Assembly (NCBI RefSeq): GCF_047123305.1 | Contig: NZ_CP138918.1 | Coordinates: 3,162,001 to 3,226,000 of the forward strand | Source of the DNA: Thalassobius sp047123305 | Lineage (GTDB): Bacteria; Pseudomonadota; Alphaproteobacteria; Rhodobacterales; Rhodobacteraceae | Length of the DNA stretch: 64,000 bases | Direction of reading: 5' to 3' | Shown: one piece after another, positions 16,886 through 24,807 of the stretch | How positions within the stretch are numbered: the first letter of the stretch is position 1 | Layout: the number at the start of each line of letters is the position of its first letter | The notes under the pieces: generated by a model | Databases searched by the model: none | What the model was told of the DNA's origin: nothing | Seen by the model: the letters and a program-made list of their open reading frames with translations, nothing else | Made by a program: the position numbers and the translations under genes

Positions 16886-18097
16886 TTAAAAGGCAAAAGT
16901 AAAGCCGCCCCGCATGGTCAGATCGGTGCTGTCGGCGCTGTGATGGCCATATTCCAGTTCCAGCTGTGCATTGCCGCGTCCGCTGTCACCGGTTTGCAGC
17001 CCCAGAACCACGCGCGGCGCAGTGAAACTCTCTGCCGCGGCATAGGTGGTGTCATTGCGGCCCCGCTCCAGCGCCAGACTGCCATAGGCCCGAAGCCCGT
17101 TGCTTGTCGCGGGGGTGGTGATCCGCACGCCCAGTTGCAAGGCGCTATGCTCTTGTCGATGGGCGGCCACCAATGTGCCGCCAACGGTATAGTCCGGCAG
17201 ATCCTCACGGCTGGCCTGCAGCGAGATAAAGGGCTGTAACGTCACCGCCACCAAAGGTGCCTCCAGCTGCGCCCGCAGCCCCAAGCCATAGGCCCGTCCC
17301 GTCACAGTGGCGCCGGTCAGGTGATGCTCTACCCGGCCCAGGCTAAGATGACCACTCAGGCTCAGCCCCTCATTGTGCAATCCGAAGTAGGGGCTAAGCG
17401 CCGTGTGCACAGCCTCTTCCCGCCCGCTGGGGCTGTCCTGCGTCACCCGCGCATGGCTGAGCGCCAGACCCAGGTAGCCGCCGCCAACGGCATGGTCTGC
17501 GCCCAGATGCAGGTTCAGCGCCGTGCCGTCCTCTGGGCCATTGATCTGGGTGGTGGACAATTGCAGCCACAGGTTTGTGGGGCCTTGCCCCGCCTCAGGC
17601 GGGGACCAGAACAGTCCGTTCTGGCTGACTACCCCGCTTCCAGCTGGCGCGCCACCGCGCAGGGCGGCTGCGCCGGCCAGCGCCGACCCCAGACTGTTGG
17701 CATGGAGGGCCCGCTGGCTCTGCATCAGGCTGTGGCCGATCTGAACCTGCGCCGGGGTGCAGAGGATTGGCGCTGCATCAAACCCGTTGAAGGCGAAGAC
17801 CTGATAGGTGCCATCGCTGGGGATGGTATAATGCCGTTGCGACAGGGGCGGTGCTACAAGAACGCCCGTGTCGAGATTGCGAATGCCCCAAAACGGCGGC
17901 GCCTGTGTCGCCCCTACCGCCGAAACGGTGGTCGGCGCATATAGCACATCCCCCGCTCGCAGCACCGCGTCTGTTTGGTCAAAAGTGTGGCCCTGCGACA
18001 GGACATTGCAATCCGTCGACACACTGGCCGCAGCTGGACCTGCGCCCAGAAGAACCAGCAGGCTGGAGATTGTTCCTACATTCCGCGCAACACCCAT
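16886..18097 (-). CDS. Outer-membrane beta-barrel (autotransporter-type) protein
   Basis: 403 residues: a signal peptide (about 1-24, ending AAASV), a short N-terminal region with cysteines, then from about residue 150 alternating hydrophobic strands (GGGYLGLALSHARVTQD, LSLSGHLSLGRVEHHL, LQLGVRITT). It ends in GGFTFAF, the terminal phenylalanine signature recognised by the Bam machinery. There is no long passenger, unlike classical autotransporters. It stands alone, with 220 untranslated bases upstream. Function unknown. Confidence 0.75.
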   Translation of the reverse strand: MGVARNVGTISSLLVLLGAGPAAASVSTDCNVLSQGHTFDQTDAVLRAGDVLYAPTTVSAVGATQAPPFWGIRNLDTGVLVAPPLSQRHYTIPSDGTYQVFAFNGFDAAPILCTPAQVQIGHSLMQSQRALHANSLGSALAGAAALRGGAPAGSGVVSQNGLFWSPPEAGQGPTNLWLQLSTTQINGPEDGTALNLHLGADHAVGGGYLGLALSHARVTQDSPSGREEAVHTALSPYFGLHNEGLSLSGHLSLGRVEHHLTGATVTGRAYGLGLRAQLEAPLVAVTLQPFISLQASREDLPDYTVGGTLVAAHRQEHSALQLGVRITTPATSNGLRAYGSLALERGRNDTTYAAAESFTAPRVVLGLQTGDSGRGNAQLELEYGHHSADSTDLTMRGGFTFAF

Positions 18098-18318
18098 AAC
18101 ACACCTCAGATTGCATCTTCCACGATCTTAGCAACGGACCGATTAACGCGAAGTTGAGCCTGGCAATTAAGTTTTTCCCGAGAATAACGATAGAAATGGC
18201 GCTGAGCGTCCTTCGCCGGAAGCATAGATTTGAGTATTTGTGGATCATTGAAAGGCATTTTCATCTTGCCATAACTACTCCGGGGGAATTGGCCATGAGG
18301 CCAAGGGGGCAGCGCCCC

Positions 18319-18735
18319 TTAGCTCCCGCGTCTAAGCAGCGAGTCGTTGATTGATTTGCGGTGCCAGTAGAATTCTGAGCCAGTGTCCGTTTGGCGAACT
18401 TCGAAGCCAAGTGTTTCCAGCACGCGCATCAGCTTTGGGTTTGGCACCTGACAGTTTCGCGCCAATACGGTCCATTCAATAGCGTTGTAATGTCGCACTT
18501 TGGCAGCGGCCTCAATCGTTTCAATCAAAGTAAACAGAACCCCTTCGCCGCCCCGTTCAACCACGGCAATCTCAACCAACAACACGTGATCTTTGCGCGA
18601 AAATTGTGCCAGCAGCTAGGCCTTTCCAATTGAAAACACAATTGGACGATCGACAACAACGAGGTCCTCTAGTTCCGGCAGGCTGACGCGGGTCTCGGCT
18701 GGTAAGCCGTCGATCAGGAGGTTCGGAGATGCCAT
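18319..18735 (-). pseudogene. Nonsense-interrupted gene for a 138-residue protein
   Basis: A frame starts at ATG 18735 (MASPNLLIDGLPAETRVSLP), runs 39 codons to an amber TAG at 18616-18618, and then continues in the same frame as LLAQFSRKDHVLLVEIAV to a TAA at 18319. The two halves join without a frameshift into one plausible alpha/beta protein whose end (AIEWTVLARNCQVPNPKLMR, VLETLGFEV) resembles the end of an acetyltransferase-like domain. AAAGGTG precedes the first ATG. A single base change (for example from CAG, GAG or AAG) explains the stop; a sequencing error or amber read-through are alternatives. A downstream GTG at 18585 could still give an 88-residue fragment. Confidence 0.7.
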
Positions 18736-18819
18736 CTCAGCACCTTTCAGATTTTAACACAGATCTGAGGGGAAGGGCGCTTCCTGTCAACATTGATGTC
18801 CCAACCAATATGCCAAAGA

Positions 18820-18847
18820 AAAAGGCCACGCGGTTGCGTGGCCTTTT
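18820..18847 (-). terminator. Intrinsic terminator after tkt
   Basis: GGCCACGC-GGTT-GCGTGGCC, with A runs on one side and T4 on the other, so it can act in both directions. It lies 23 bases after the tkt stop and also insulates the interrupted gene. Confidence 0.9.
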
Positions 18848-18869
18848 CTGTTTCTGGTGATGCTGGGGC

Positions 18870-20891
18870 TTAGCCCAGCAGCGCCTTGACCTTTTCGGCC
18901 ACGGCTTCGGCGGTGATGCCGAACTTTTCGTAAAGAACATTGGCCGGAGCCGATGCACCGAAGCCTTCCATGCCGACAAAGGCCTGTTTCTGTTCACGGC
19001 CACGGTTGCCCAAGAGGTATTTGTGCCAGCCGCCGTCACGTACGCCAGCCTCAATGCCAACACGCACGGGGCCGGCGGGCAGAACACGTTTGCGGTAGGC
19101 TTCGTCCTGGGCGTCAAACAGCTCCATACAGGGCATGGAGACCACCCGGGTGCCAATGCCTTCGGCCTGCAACAGGTCACGGGCCGCCATCGCGATGGAG
19201 ACCTCGGAGCCGGTGGCGATCAGGATGGCCTGGCGTTTGCCTTCGCTGTCGGCCAGCACGTAACCACCCTGCGCAGACAGGTTTTTGGTGGTGTGTTTGG
19301 TCCGCACGGTCGGCACGCCCTGACGGGTCAGCGACAGAACCGATGGGGTCTTCTTCGCGGTCAGCGCAATCTCCCAGCTTTCCGCCATCTCAACGGTGTC
19401 GGCAGGACGGAAGACATAGGTGTTGGGCGTTGCGCGCGAAATGGCGACATGTTCCACCGGCTGGTGGGTCGGGCCATCTTCGCCCAGACCGATCGAGTCA
19501 TGGGTCATGACAAAGACCGAGGGGATCTGCATCAGTGCCGCCAGACGCATCGCGGGACGTGCATAGTCGGTGAAGGCCATGAAAGTGCCGCCGTAGGGGC
19601 GGAGGCCACCGTGCAGCGCCATGCCGTTCATCGCCGCCGCCATGCCGTGTTCCCGGATACCCCAGTAGACGTAACGGCCCTTGCGGTTGTCGGTGTCAAA
19701 GACGCCCATATCGCCGGTTTTGGTGTTGTTCGAACCGGTAAGGTCAGCAGAGCCGCCCACGGTTTCCGACATGATCGGGTTCACAACTTCCAGCACTTTT
19801 TCCGACGAGGCGCGGGTGGCCAGTTTGGGCTGCTCTTCGCTCATCTGCTTTTTCAGGGCGCGGATGGTCGGGGCCAGACGTTTGGGGGCGTCCAGATCAA
19901 AGATACGTTTGAACTCGGCCTGTTTGCGCTCCGAGATCGAGGCCAGACGGGCTTCCCATTCGGCACGGTCGGCAGCACCACGCGCACCAATCGCTTCCCA
20001 GGCCGATTTGATATCGGCAGGAATGTCAAAGGGCGCTGCGGTCCAGCCGTAGGCCTCTTTGGTGTTGGCAATCACCGTGTCATCGGTCAGCGCGCCGTGA
20101 CCCTTGGAGGTGTCCTGTGCGGCGGAGCCCAGCGCGATGTGGGTTTTGCAGGCGATCATCGAAGGTTTGCCAGCCTTCTTTGCGGCCACAATGGCGGCGT
20201 CGATGGCGGCGGGATCGTGGCCGTCGATTTCCTGAACATGCCAGTTTGCCGACTTGAAACGCTGCACCTGATCGATGCGGCAGGACAGGTCCACGGTGCC
20301 GTCGATGGTGATGTTGTTGTTGTCCCAGAAGACGATCAGCTTGCTCAGCTCATGACGGCCGGCCAGACCCAGGGCTTCCTGGCTGATGCCTTCCATCAGG
20401 CAGCCGTCGCCGGCAATCACATAGGTGTGGTGATCAACGATCTTCTTGCCGTACTGGCCGCGCAGGATTTCTTCGGCCATGGCGAAACCAACAGCATTGG
20501 CGATGCCCTGACCCAGCGGGCCGGTGGTGGTCTCAATGCCTTCGGCGTGACCGTATTCCGGGTGGCCTGCGGTCTTGGCGCCCCACTGGCGGAAGTTTTT
20601 GATCTCTTCCAGCGTCATGTCCTTGTAGCCGGTCAGATGCAGCAGCGAATACAGCAGCATCGAGCCGTGGCCTGCCGACAGGATGAAACGGTCGCGGTCC
20701 GGCCAGTTCGGCGCGGCGGCGTCAAACTTCAGGTGCTTTTCAAACAGCACGGTGGCCACATCGGCCATGCCCATCGGCATACCGGAGTGGCCGGAGTTTG
20801 CGGCACGGATCGCATCCAGGGTCAGGGTGCGGATGGCCGCGGCCTTGTTCCAGTGGTCAGGGTTGGCAGAACGCAGAGCAGAGATATCCAC
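18870..20891 (-). CDS. tkt: Transketolase
   Basis: 673 residues, the standard length. TPP enzyme that exchanges two-carbon units in the non-oxidative pentose phosphate pathway. Visible are the N-terminal ANSGHSGMPMGMAD (33-46), the TPP-binding GDGCLMEG near 155 with NNITIDG, and the pyrimidine-domain stretch TGSNNTKT, then GIREHGMAAAMNG (about 405-420), and THDSIGLGEDGPTHQPVEH. Monocistronic, bounded by its own terminator. Confidence 0.97.
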   Translation of the reverse strand: MDISALRSANPDHWNKAAAIRTLTLDAIRAANSGHSGMPMGMADVATVLFEKHLKFDAAAPNWPDRDRFILSAGHGSMLLYSLLHLTGYKDMTLEEIKNFRQWGAKTAGHPEYGHAEGIETTTGPLGQGIANAVGFAMAEEILRGQYGKKIVDHHTYVIAGDGCLMEGISQEALGLAGRHELSKLIVFWDNNNITIDGTVDLSCRIDQVQRFKSANWHVQEIDGHDPAAIDAAIVAAKKAGKPSMIACKTHIALGSAAQDTSKGHGALTDDTVIANTKEAYGWTAAPFDIPADIKSAWEAIGARGAADRAEWEARLASISERKQAEFKRIFDLDAPKRLAPTIRALKKQMSEEQPKLATRASSEKVLEVVNPIMSETVGGSADLTGSNNTKTGDMGVFDTDNRKGRYVYWGIREHGMAAAMNGMALHGGLRPYGGTFMAFTDYARPAMRLAALMQIPSVFVMTHDSIGLGEDGPTHQPVEHVAISRATPNTYVFRPADTVEMAESWEIALTAKKTPSVLSLTRQGVPTVRTKHTTKNLSAQGGYVLADSEGKRQAILIATGSEVSIAMAARDLLQAEGIGTRVVSMPCMELFDAQDEAYRKRVLPAGPVRVGIEAGVRDGGWHKYLLGNRGREQKQAFVGMEGFGASAPANVLYEKFGITAEAVAEKVKALLG

Positions 20892-21092
20892 GATGGGCTT
20901 CCTTTGATCGAGGCTTCGTTAGCGCTGCTCATACCAGCCCTTGAGTGAATATCAAGCATGGGAATCGGCCAAAAACCGCTTGGGGGGCGCATTTTTCCCC
21001 TCTATTCGGTATCCTGAAGAGGAACTGGCGCCATTTTGATTCGTCGAGCGGATAAAACGAGCGCCGTATGAATAAGAAGAGGCAAAAGGCGC

Positions 21093-21641
21093 ATGAGTGA
21101 AATCAGCGAATTGGAACGCCGTATCACCTCCGCGTTGGACCGGATTGCCCGGGACGTGGATGTTTTGGCGGCGCGGCCCGTGGCAGCGGCTGAGGCGGCT
21201 GAGGATGGTCCCGACAACGTTGCAGAGACAGCAGGCGAGGGGGGCGATAGCGCCGCCCTGCAGCAGCAGCTGGAGGATGAACGGGTGGTCAGTGCCCAGC
21301 TGGAAGAACGGGTGAAATCCCTGCGCGCCAAGCTGGATGGCAAAGATGCCGAGGCTGAGCTGGCGATGTCGGATCTGAAATCCGCATTGGCGGAAATGGA
21401 CGCGGCCATGCAGGCGCTGAAGAAAACTTCGGCCCAGCTGCGCAGCAGCAATGAGGCGCTGCGCCAGGCCAATGCCGCTGGCGTTGCAGATGTTGAGGCG
21501 ATCAACACGGCGCTGGCGGTTGAGCTGGATGCGCTGAAGGCAGAGCGTCAGGTTGAGGCCGCAGAGGGCGGCGCGATCCTTGCCGCGATGGAGCCGTTGA
21601 TTGCGCGTGCGGAAGTGACTGAAGAGAAGGAGGGCGTGTAA
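21093..21641 (+). CDS. Coiled-coil protein upstream of zapA
   Basis: 182 residues, very rich in Ala, Glu, Leu and Gln. There is a short N-terminal helix (MSEISELERRITSALDRIAR), a low-complexity acidic linker (about 28-52), and then an uninterrupted predicted coiled coil from about residue 53 to 160. No cysteine and no membrane segment. The stop overlaps the zapA start (TAATG at 21639-21643), so the two are translationally coupled and this protein is a candidate division-associated partner of ZapA. That role is inference from position. Confidence 0.8.
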   Translation: MSEISELERRITSALDRIARDVDVLAARPVAAAEAAEDGPDNVAETAGEGGDSAALQQQLEDERVVSAQLEERVKSLRAKLDGKDAEAELAMSDLKSALAEMDAAMQALKKTSAQLRSSNEALRQANAAGVADVEAINTALAVELDALKAERQVEAAEGGAILAAMEPLIARAEVTEEKEGV

Positions 21642-22042
21642 TGCCTGAGGTCGAAATCCATATCGGTGGCCGCGCCTTTGAAGTCTCCTGTCAGGAAGGT
21701 GAAGAACATTACCTGCAATCCGCCGCCAAGATGCTGGACGAAGAAGCTGCCGTGCTGTCCAAAGCCATTGGCCGCCTACCCGAGGCGCGGATGCTGTTGA
21801 TGGCGGGTTTGATGCTGGCAGATAAAACCGCCGGTGCGGCAGACAAGGTGGCAGAGCTGGAGGCCAAACTGGCTGAAAAGGAAGCCGAGATTGAAGCGCT
21901 GAAATCCGCTCCCGCGCCAGAACCTGAACGTATCGAAGTGCCGGTGATCCCGCAGATCGTCAATGACACACTCGCCGAACTGGCCGCCCGCGCCGAAGCG
22001 CTGGCAAGCGATGTCGAAGACAAGGTGAAGGCAGAGGCGTAA
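21641..22042 (+). CDS. zapA: Cell division protein ZapA
   Basis: Z-ring-associated protein that bundles FtsZ filaments. 133 residues with the ZapA head VEIHIGGRAFEVSCQEGEEHY (strand, then helix, at 4-24) and a coiled-coil tail (about 60-90). The proline-rich stretch PAPEPERIEVPVIPQ near residue 90-105 is an extension beyond the short enterobacterial form. Directly followed by a terminator. Confidence 0.88.
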   Translation: MPEVEIHIGGRAFEVSCQEGEEHYLQSAAKMLDEEAAVLSKAIGRLPEARMLLMAGLMLADKTAGAADKVAELEAKLAEKEAEIEALKSAPAPEPERIEVPVIPQIVNDTLAELAARAEALASDVEDKVKAEA

Positions 22043-22060
22043 GTCGCTGATCAGATTGTG

Positions 22061-22087
22061 AAAAGGCGCCCGTTGCGGCGCCTTTTT
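22061..22087. terminator. Bidirectional terminator between zapA and dedA
   Basis: AAAAGGCGCC and GGCGCCTTTT with a six-base loop. It serves zapA on one strand and the dedA operon on the other. Confidence 0.92.
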
Positions 22088-22104
22088 GTTTTGGATGTTG
22101 GCCG

Positions 22105-22743
22105 TCAGCTGGCCTCTTGCGTCTGGGTTTCCGCCCGCTCTTGCGCCACCCGTTGATGGGCGCGGCTCAGGTGCCACAGACGCAGCCCTAGCAGGACCGC
22201 TGCCGCCACTGCCGCGCTGAGGCCCAGACCGTCGCGAACCATCGGCCAGAGATAGCTGATCTGATCCGCAGCCCCTGCACCCATCCCGATATAGATCGAG
22301 ACCCAGACGGCTTCGCCCACCAGGCTGCCAAGGGTAAAACCGGCCCAGTTCATCCGCGCCGCGCCAGCGGTCAGGTTCACATACGGCCCAAGCGGGGAAA
22401 CCAGCCAACGGCTGAAAAACACCGCCAGAACCCCGCGCCGACGGGTGAAAGCGGTGGCCTTTTGCAGGGCAAAGGCCTGTTTGCCGCCCTTGGCCTCCAG
22501 CCGTTCCACGTGGCCGGTGCCGAGACGCCCGATCTGAAACCCAACCTGATCGCCCAAGACGGCGCCAACAAAGGCCCCCAGAAGCGCCTGCCACAACAGC
22601 AGGTCGCCGGTCATGGCAAATCCGCCTGCCGCCACCATCAGAACCGAGGCCGGGATCGGCACGGCCATACAGGCCAAAAGCGTCACCAGCGCCAGCAGAT
22701 AGCCGCCGTAACTTGGCAGAAGGGCCAGTAGGCTGTCCGTCAT
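22105..22743 (-). CDS. DedA-family membrane protein
   Basis: 212 residues with about five hydrophobic segments and the DedA/SNARE-associated core: GDQVGFQIGRLG, then FFSRWLVSPLGPYVNLTAGAA (the conserved FxR and GxxR-type loop) and a C-terminal basic tail. DedA proteins act in lipid (undecaprenyl or phospholipid) translocation and membrane homeostasis; the substrate is unknown here. Its ATG overlaps the stop of the upstream gene by four bases (ATGA). Confidence 0.88.
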   Translation of the reverse strand: MTDSLLALLPSYGGYLLALVTLLACMAVPIPASVLMVAAGGFAMTGDLLLWQALLGAFVGAVLGDQVGFQIGRLGTGHVERLEAKGGKQAFALQKATAFTRRRGVLAVFFSRWLVSPLGPYVNLTAGAARMNWAGFTLGSLVGEAVWVSIYIGMGAGAADQISYLWPMVRDGLGLSAAVAAAVLLGLRLWHLSRAHQRVAQERAETQTQEAS

Positions 22744-23162
22744 CTGTCGGAGCCTTCTGTGTCTTTGTCGTCTTTATCGTCTTTGCGGTGTTTCTTGTCG
22801 TGACGCGCTTTACGCTCTGCTTCTTCCGCGTCGAGGAAGATATTGAGATCACTCATTAATTCCGAAACGTCACGGCCCTGTCTGCTGGCGATATCCTGAA
22901 AGCTCAACCGTCGTTCCGGGTCAGAATAGGCAATCGCCGCGCGGATCTCTTCGGGAGGATGGTCATAGGCACGGGCGACAAAGCGGATGGTCATCCAGGC
23001 CTCAACCTCGGGCCGTTCCGGTGGCCGGTCACGCCAATGGCGGTGGTCAAACGCGAACTGCACCGCAAAAAAGAGGACCGCAGCACAGGCTGCGGCCATC
23101 AGGATCATCGTGGGCTTGTGATGCGCCCAGAGCAGGCGGAGCGTGGCAAGGAGATTGCGCAT
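22740..23162 (-). CDS. Unknown membrane-anchored protein with charged tail
   Basis: 140 residues: one transmembrane segment at about 18-37, a soluble middle (RPEVEAWMTIRFVARAYDHP, then PEEIRAAI and ISRxxGRDVSEL-like helices at about 55-115), and a tail of nearly only Lys, Asp, Arg and His (about 117-140). The middle resembles a small helix-turn-helix-like fold, but no family is recognised. It is coupled to dedA by overlapping stop and start and follows the glutaredoxin gene after 12 bases. Confidence 0.7.
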   Translation of the reverse strand: MRNLLATLRLLWAHHKPTMILMAAACAAVLFFAVQFAFDHRHWRDRPPERPEVEAWMTIRFVARAYDHPPEEIRAAIAYSDPERRLSFQDIASRQGRDVSELMSDLNIFLDAEEAERKARHDKKHRKDDKDDKDTEGSDR

Positions 23163-23174
23163 CGCTCCGACCGC

Positions 23175-23537
23175 TTAGCCGTTGGCTTCGCGGATTTTAT
23201 CCGCAGCCTCTTTCGAATAGACCACCTCGTTGCTGTCAAACAGCGTGTCCAGCTCACCGGAGAGCGTCATTTCAGTGACGATGTCGCAGCCGCCGATGAA
23301 CTCACCCTTCACGTAAAGCTGCGGAATGGTTGGCCAGTCCGAGTAATCCTTGATGCCCTGACGGATTTCATCGTCGGCCAGCACGTTCACATCGGCGTAG
23401 TCCACACCCATGTAGTTCAGCACACCTGCCACCCGGCTGGAGAAGCCACACTGCGGCATATCCTTGGTGCCTTTCATGAAAAGCACAACGGTGTTTGCTT
23501 TGACGGTTTCGTCGATTGCGGTCTTTGCGTCAGTCAT
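23175..23537 (-). CDS. grxD: Monothiol glutaredoxin (CGFS type)
   Basis: 120 residues with the CGFS active site (MPQCGFSSRV near 27-36) and glutathione-binding WPTIPQLYVKGEFIGGCDI. CGFS glutaredoxins carry a [2Fe-2S] cluster and pair with BolA proteins in iron-sulfur trafficking; a bolA gene lies three genes upstream in the same operon. The start at 23537 has GAGGAAA upstream; a longer open frame to 23627 has no family support. Confidence 0.95.
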   Translation of the reverse strand: MTDAKTAIDETVKANTVVLFMKGTKDMPQCGFSSRVAGVLNYMGVDYADVNVLADDEIRQGIKDYSDWPTIPQLYVKGEFIGGCDIVTEMTLSGELDTLFDSNEVVYSKEAADKIREANG

Positions 23538-23664
23538 CTTGTGTTTCCTCTCGGCGTTGCAGCCGTTTCGCGTTTGCCTGAATATAGGGGCGCAGTTGCA
23601 GATAGACCAGCCCAGCCAAGAGGCCAATTGCCACGGGCGTGAGGGTCAGATCACCGTTCCTCAC
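23530..23664 (-). CDS. Overlapping 44-residue membrane-peptide gene
   Basis: Starts at GTG 23664 and ends TGA at 23530-23532, giving VRNGDLTLTPVAIGLLAGLV, then YLQLRPYIQANAKRLQRREETQDD. It has one predicted transmembrane helix followed by a strongly basic, then acidic, tail. Its first codons overlap the end of the upstream gene (23651) and its stop lies inside the first codons of grxD. It fills an otherwise 113-base gap in a tightly packed operon, which argues for a real gene. No family recognised. Confidence 0.55.
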   Translation of the reverse strand: MRNGDLTLTPVAIGLLAGLVYLQLRPYIQANAKRLQRREETQDD

Positions 23665-23908
23665 CGGCGTCTTTGTCCTCGGCTCGTTTCGGCACAAAGA
23701 ATTTGGCGTAGGAGTCCGGGTCCTTCGGCACTTTCCAAGTGGTCACCGCCCCGCCGCCCATGCCGGACTGATAGTCCGAGCGCAGGACGTGGTGGCGGTC
23801 ATCGGATTCCTCTTCCTCAATCGCGGACCGATTGCGGCCGGCCCAGGCCGTGATGGCCACCAGCAGCGCAACCGCAATAATCAGGAAAGGGAGGAACCAC
23901 TCTGCCAA
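23651..23908 (-). CDS. Unknown single-pass membrane protein (85 residues)
   Basis: The N-terminal helix MAEWFLPFLIIAVALLVAIT spans the membrane. A soluble tail follows with GMGGGAVTTWKVPKDPDSYAK, then FFVPK, and a charged end. The glycine-tryptophan-lysine-proline stretch looks conserved-domain-like, but I cannot name the family. It sits between bolA (4 bases) and the overlapping 44-residue gene, so it is part of the bolA-grxD-dedA transcript. Confidence 0.75.
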   Translation of the reverse strand: MAEWFLPFLIIAVALLVAITAWAGRNRSAIEEEESDDRHHVLRSDYQSGMGGGAVTTWKVPKDPDSYAKFFVPKRAEDKDAGEER

Positions 23909-23912
23909 GGGA

Positions 23913-24152
23913 TTACTCCGGTGCTTTGGTGGTCAGGGCCAGCGCGTGCAGCTCGCCGTTGGGGCCATCCATCTTGCCTTTCAGCGCGGCGTAGACCGAA
24001 CGCTGCTGCTGCACACGGTTTTTGCCGCGAAAGCTCTCATCCACGATCATCGCGGACATATGTTTGCCATCGGTGCCTTCTACCGCGATCTGAGTGGCGT
24101 TCGGGAACGCCTCACGCAGCATATCTTCCAGTTCCTGTGCATATACGGCCAT
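23913..24152 (-). CDS. BolA-family protein
   Basis: 79 residues, the short BolA/IbaG form with a class II KH-like fold: LEDMLREAFPNATQIAVEG, a central DGKHMSAMIVDESFRGKNRV, and a C-terminal LHALALTTKAPE. His within HMSAMIV and LHAL are candidate cluster ligands with the glutaredoxin cysteine. First gene of the operon that contains grxD, consistent with a BolA-Grx [2Fe-2S] complex. Confidence 0.92.
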   Translation of the reverse strand: MAVYAQELEDMLREAFPNATQIAVEGTDGKHMSAMIVDESFRGKNRVQQQRSVYAALKGKMDGPNGELHALALTTKAPE

Positions 24153-24281
24153 CGGGCCCTCCGGTTACTTTGTCTTAAGCTAAAATCTAGGGCGCAGGCG
24201 GGGGAGGTGCAAGCATTCGCCCGCTGATATCTTTGGAAAAGAGACCTCAACAATGGATCTTTTTTGATCCTCAGAGGTGTC

Positions 24282-24803
24282 CTACAAATAGACCGCCAGC
24301 GATTGCAGGTAGTGGGGCACCTCGGCCAAGGCGTCCTGCACCTCCGGCTCCTCAAAATCATAGACCGAGCGATCCTCGGTCGGGCACATCGCCGCCATCA
24401 GGGCGCGACCTTCGGCCAGCGCTTCGGCAGGCACCGGCAGTTTGGCGGCCTCTTGCAGCAGCAAAAGCGCCTCATGGATGGGGCGGATCACCCGCAGCGC
24501 ATAGGCCATGTGGTAGATCAGGTCTGGATCATCGCGCCAAGTTTCATCGGGAAACAGGTCCTGCGTGATGCGCTGACCGGCCCCGGCGCAGGAATAGGCA
24601 ATACAGCCGCCAAACCCTTTGACCTTCAGATCTTTGTGGATGGTGCAGCGGAAATCGCTGCCCAGATTGGGGCAGGGGGTGTCGGCCGCCTTGAGGAGGC
24701 CGAAATCCTCATCCGCATCAAAAGGATAAGCCACGCAGCAGAGCGCTGCGCAGCTTTCACAATCTTCTTTGAGCACCGGCAGATTGAGGTGCCTTTGCGC
24801 CAT
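24282..24803 (-). CDS. Cysteine-cluster protein (YkgJ-like)
   Basis: 173 residues. Cysteines are grouped in two blocks: DCESCAALCCVAYPF (14-28) and CPNLGSDFRCTIH, then GFGGCIAYSC (about 40-78). This is the arrangement of YkgJ-type zinc/iron-binding cysteine clusters. The C-terminal half is helical with no recognised motif. Start ATG 24803 lies four bases after the purL stop, so it is expressed with purL. Function unknown. Confidence 0.75.
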   Translation of the reverse strand: MAQRHLNLPVLKEDCESCAALCCVAYPFDADEDFGLLKAADTPCPNLGSDFRCTIHKDLKVKGFGGCIAYSCAGAGQRITQDLFPDETWRDDPDLIYHMAYALRVIRPIHEALLLLQEAAKLPVPAEALAEGRALMAAMCPTEDRSVYDFEEPEVQDALAEVPHYLQSLAVYL

Positions 24804-24807
24804 GGGA

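Noticed and set aside
19023..20948. 641-codon open frame antisense to transketolase (and similar long ones antisense to ppiD-like at 54704-56590, uvrA and mmsA)
   Set aside because: They mirror highly biased GC-rich codons of the real genes, have no ribosome sites or recognisable domains, and read as low-complexity His/Gly/Arg-rich chains.
22043..22104. 6S RNA gene after zapA
   Set aside because: Only 62 bases with a terminator are present; too short for 6S RNA.
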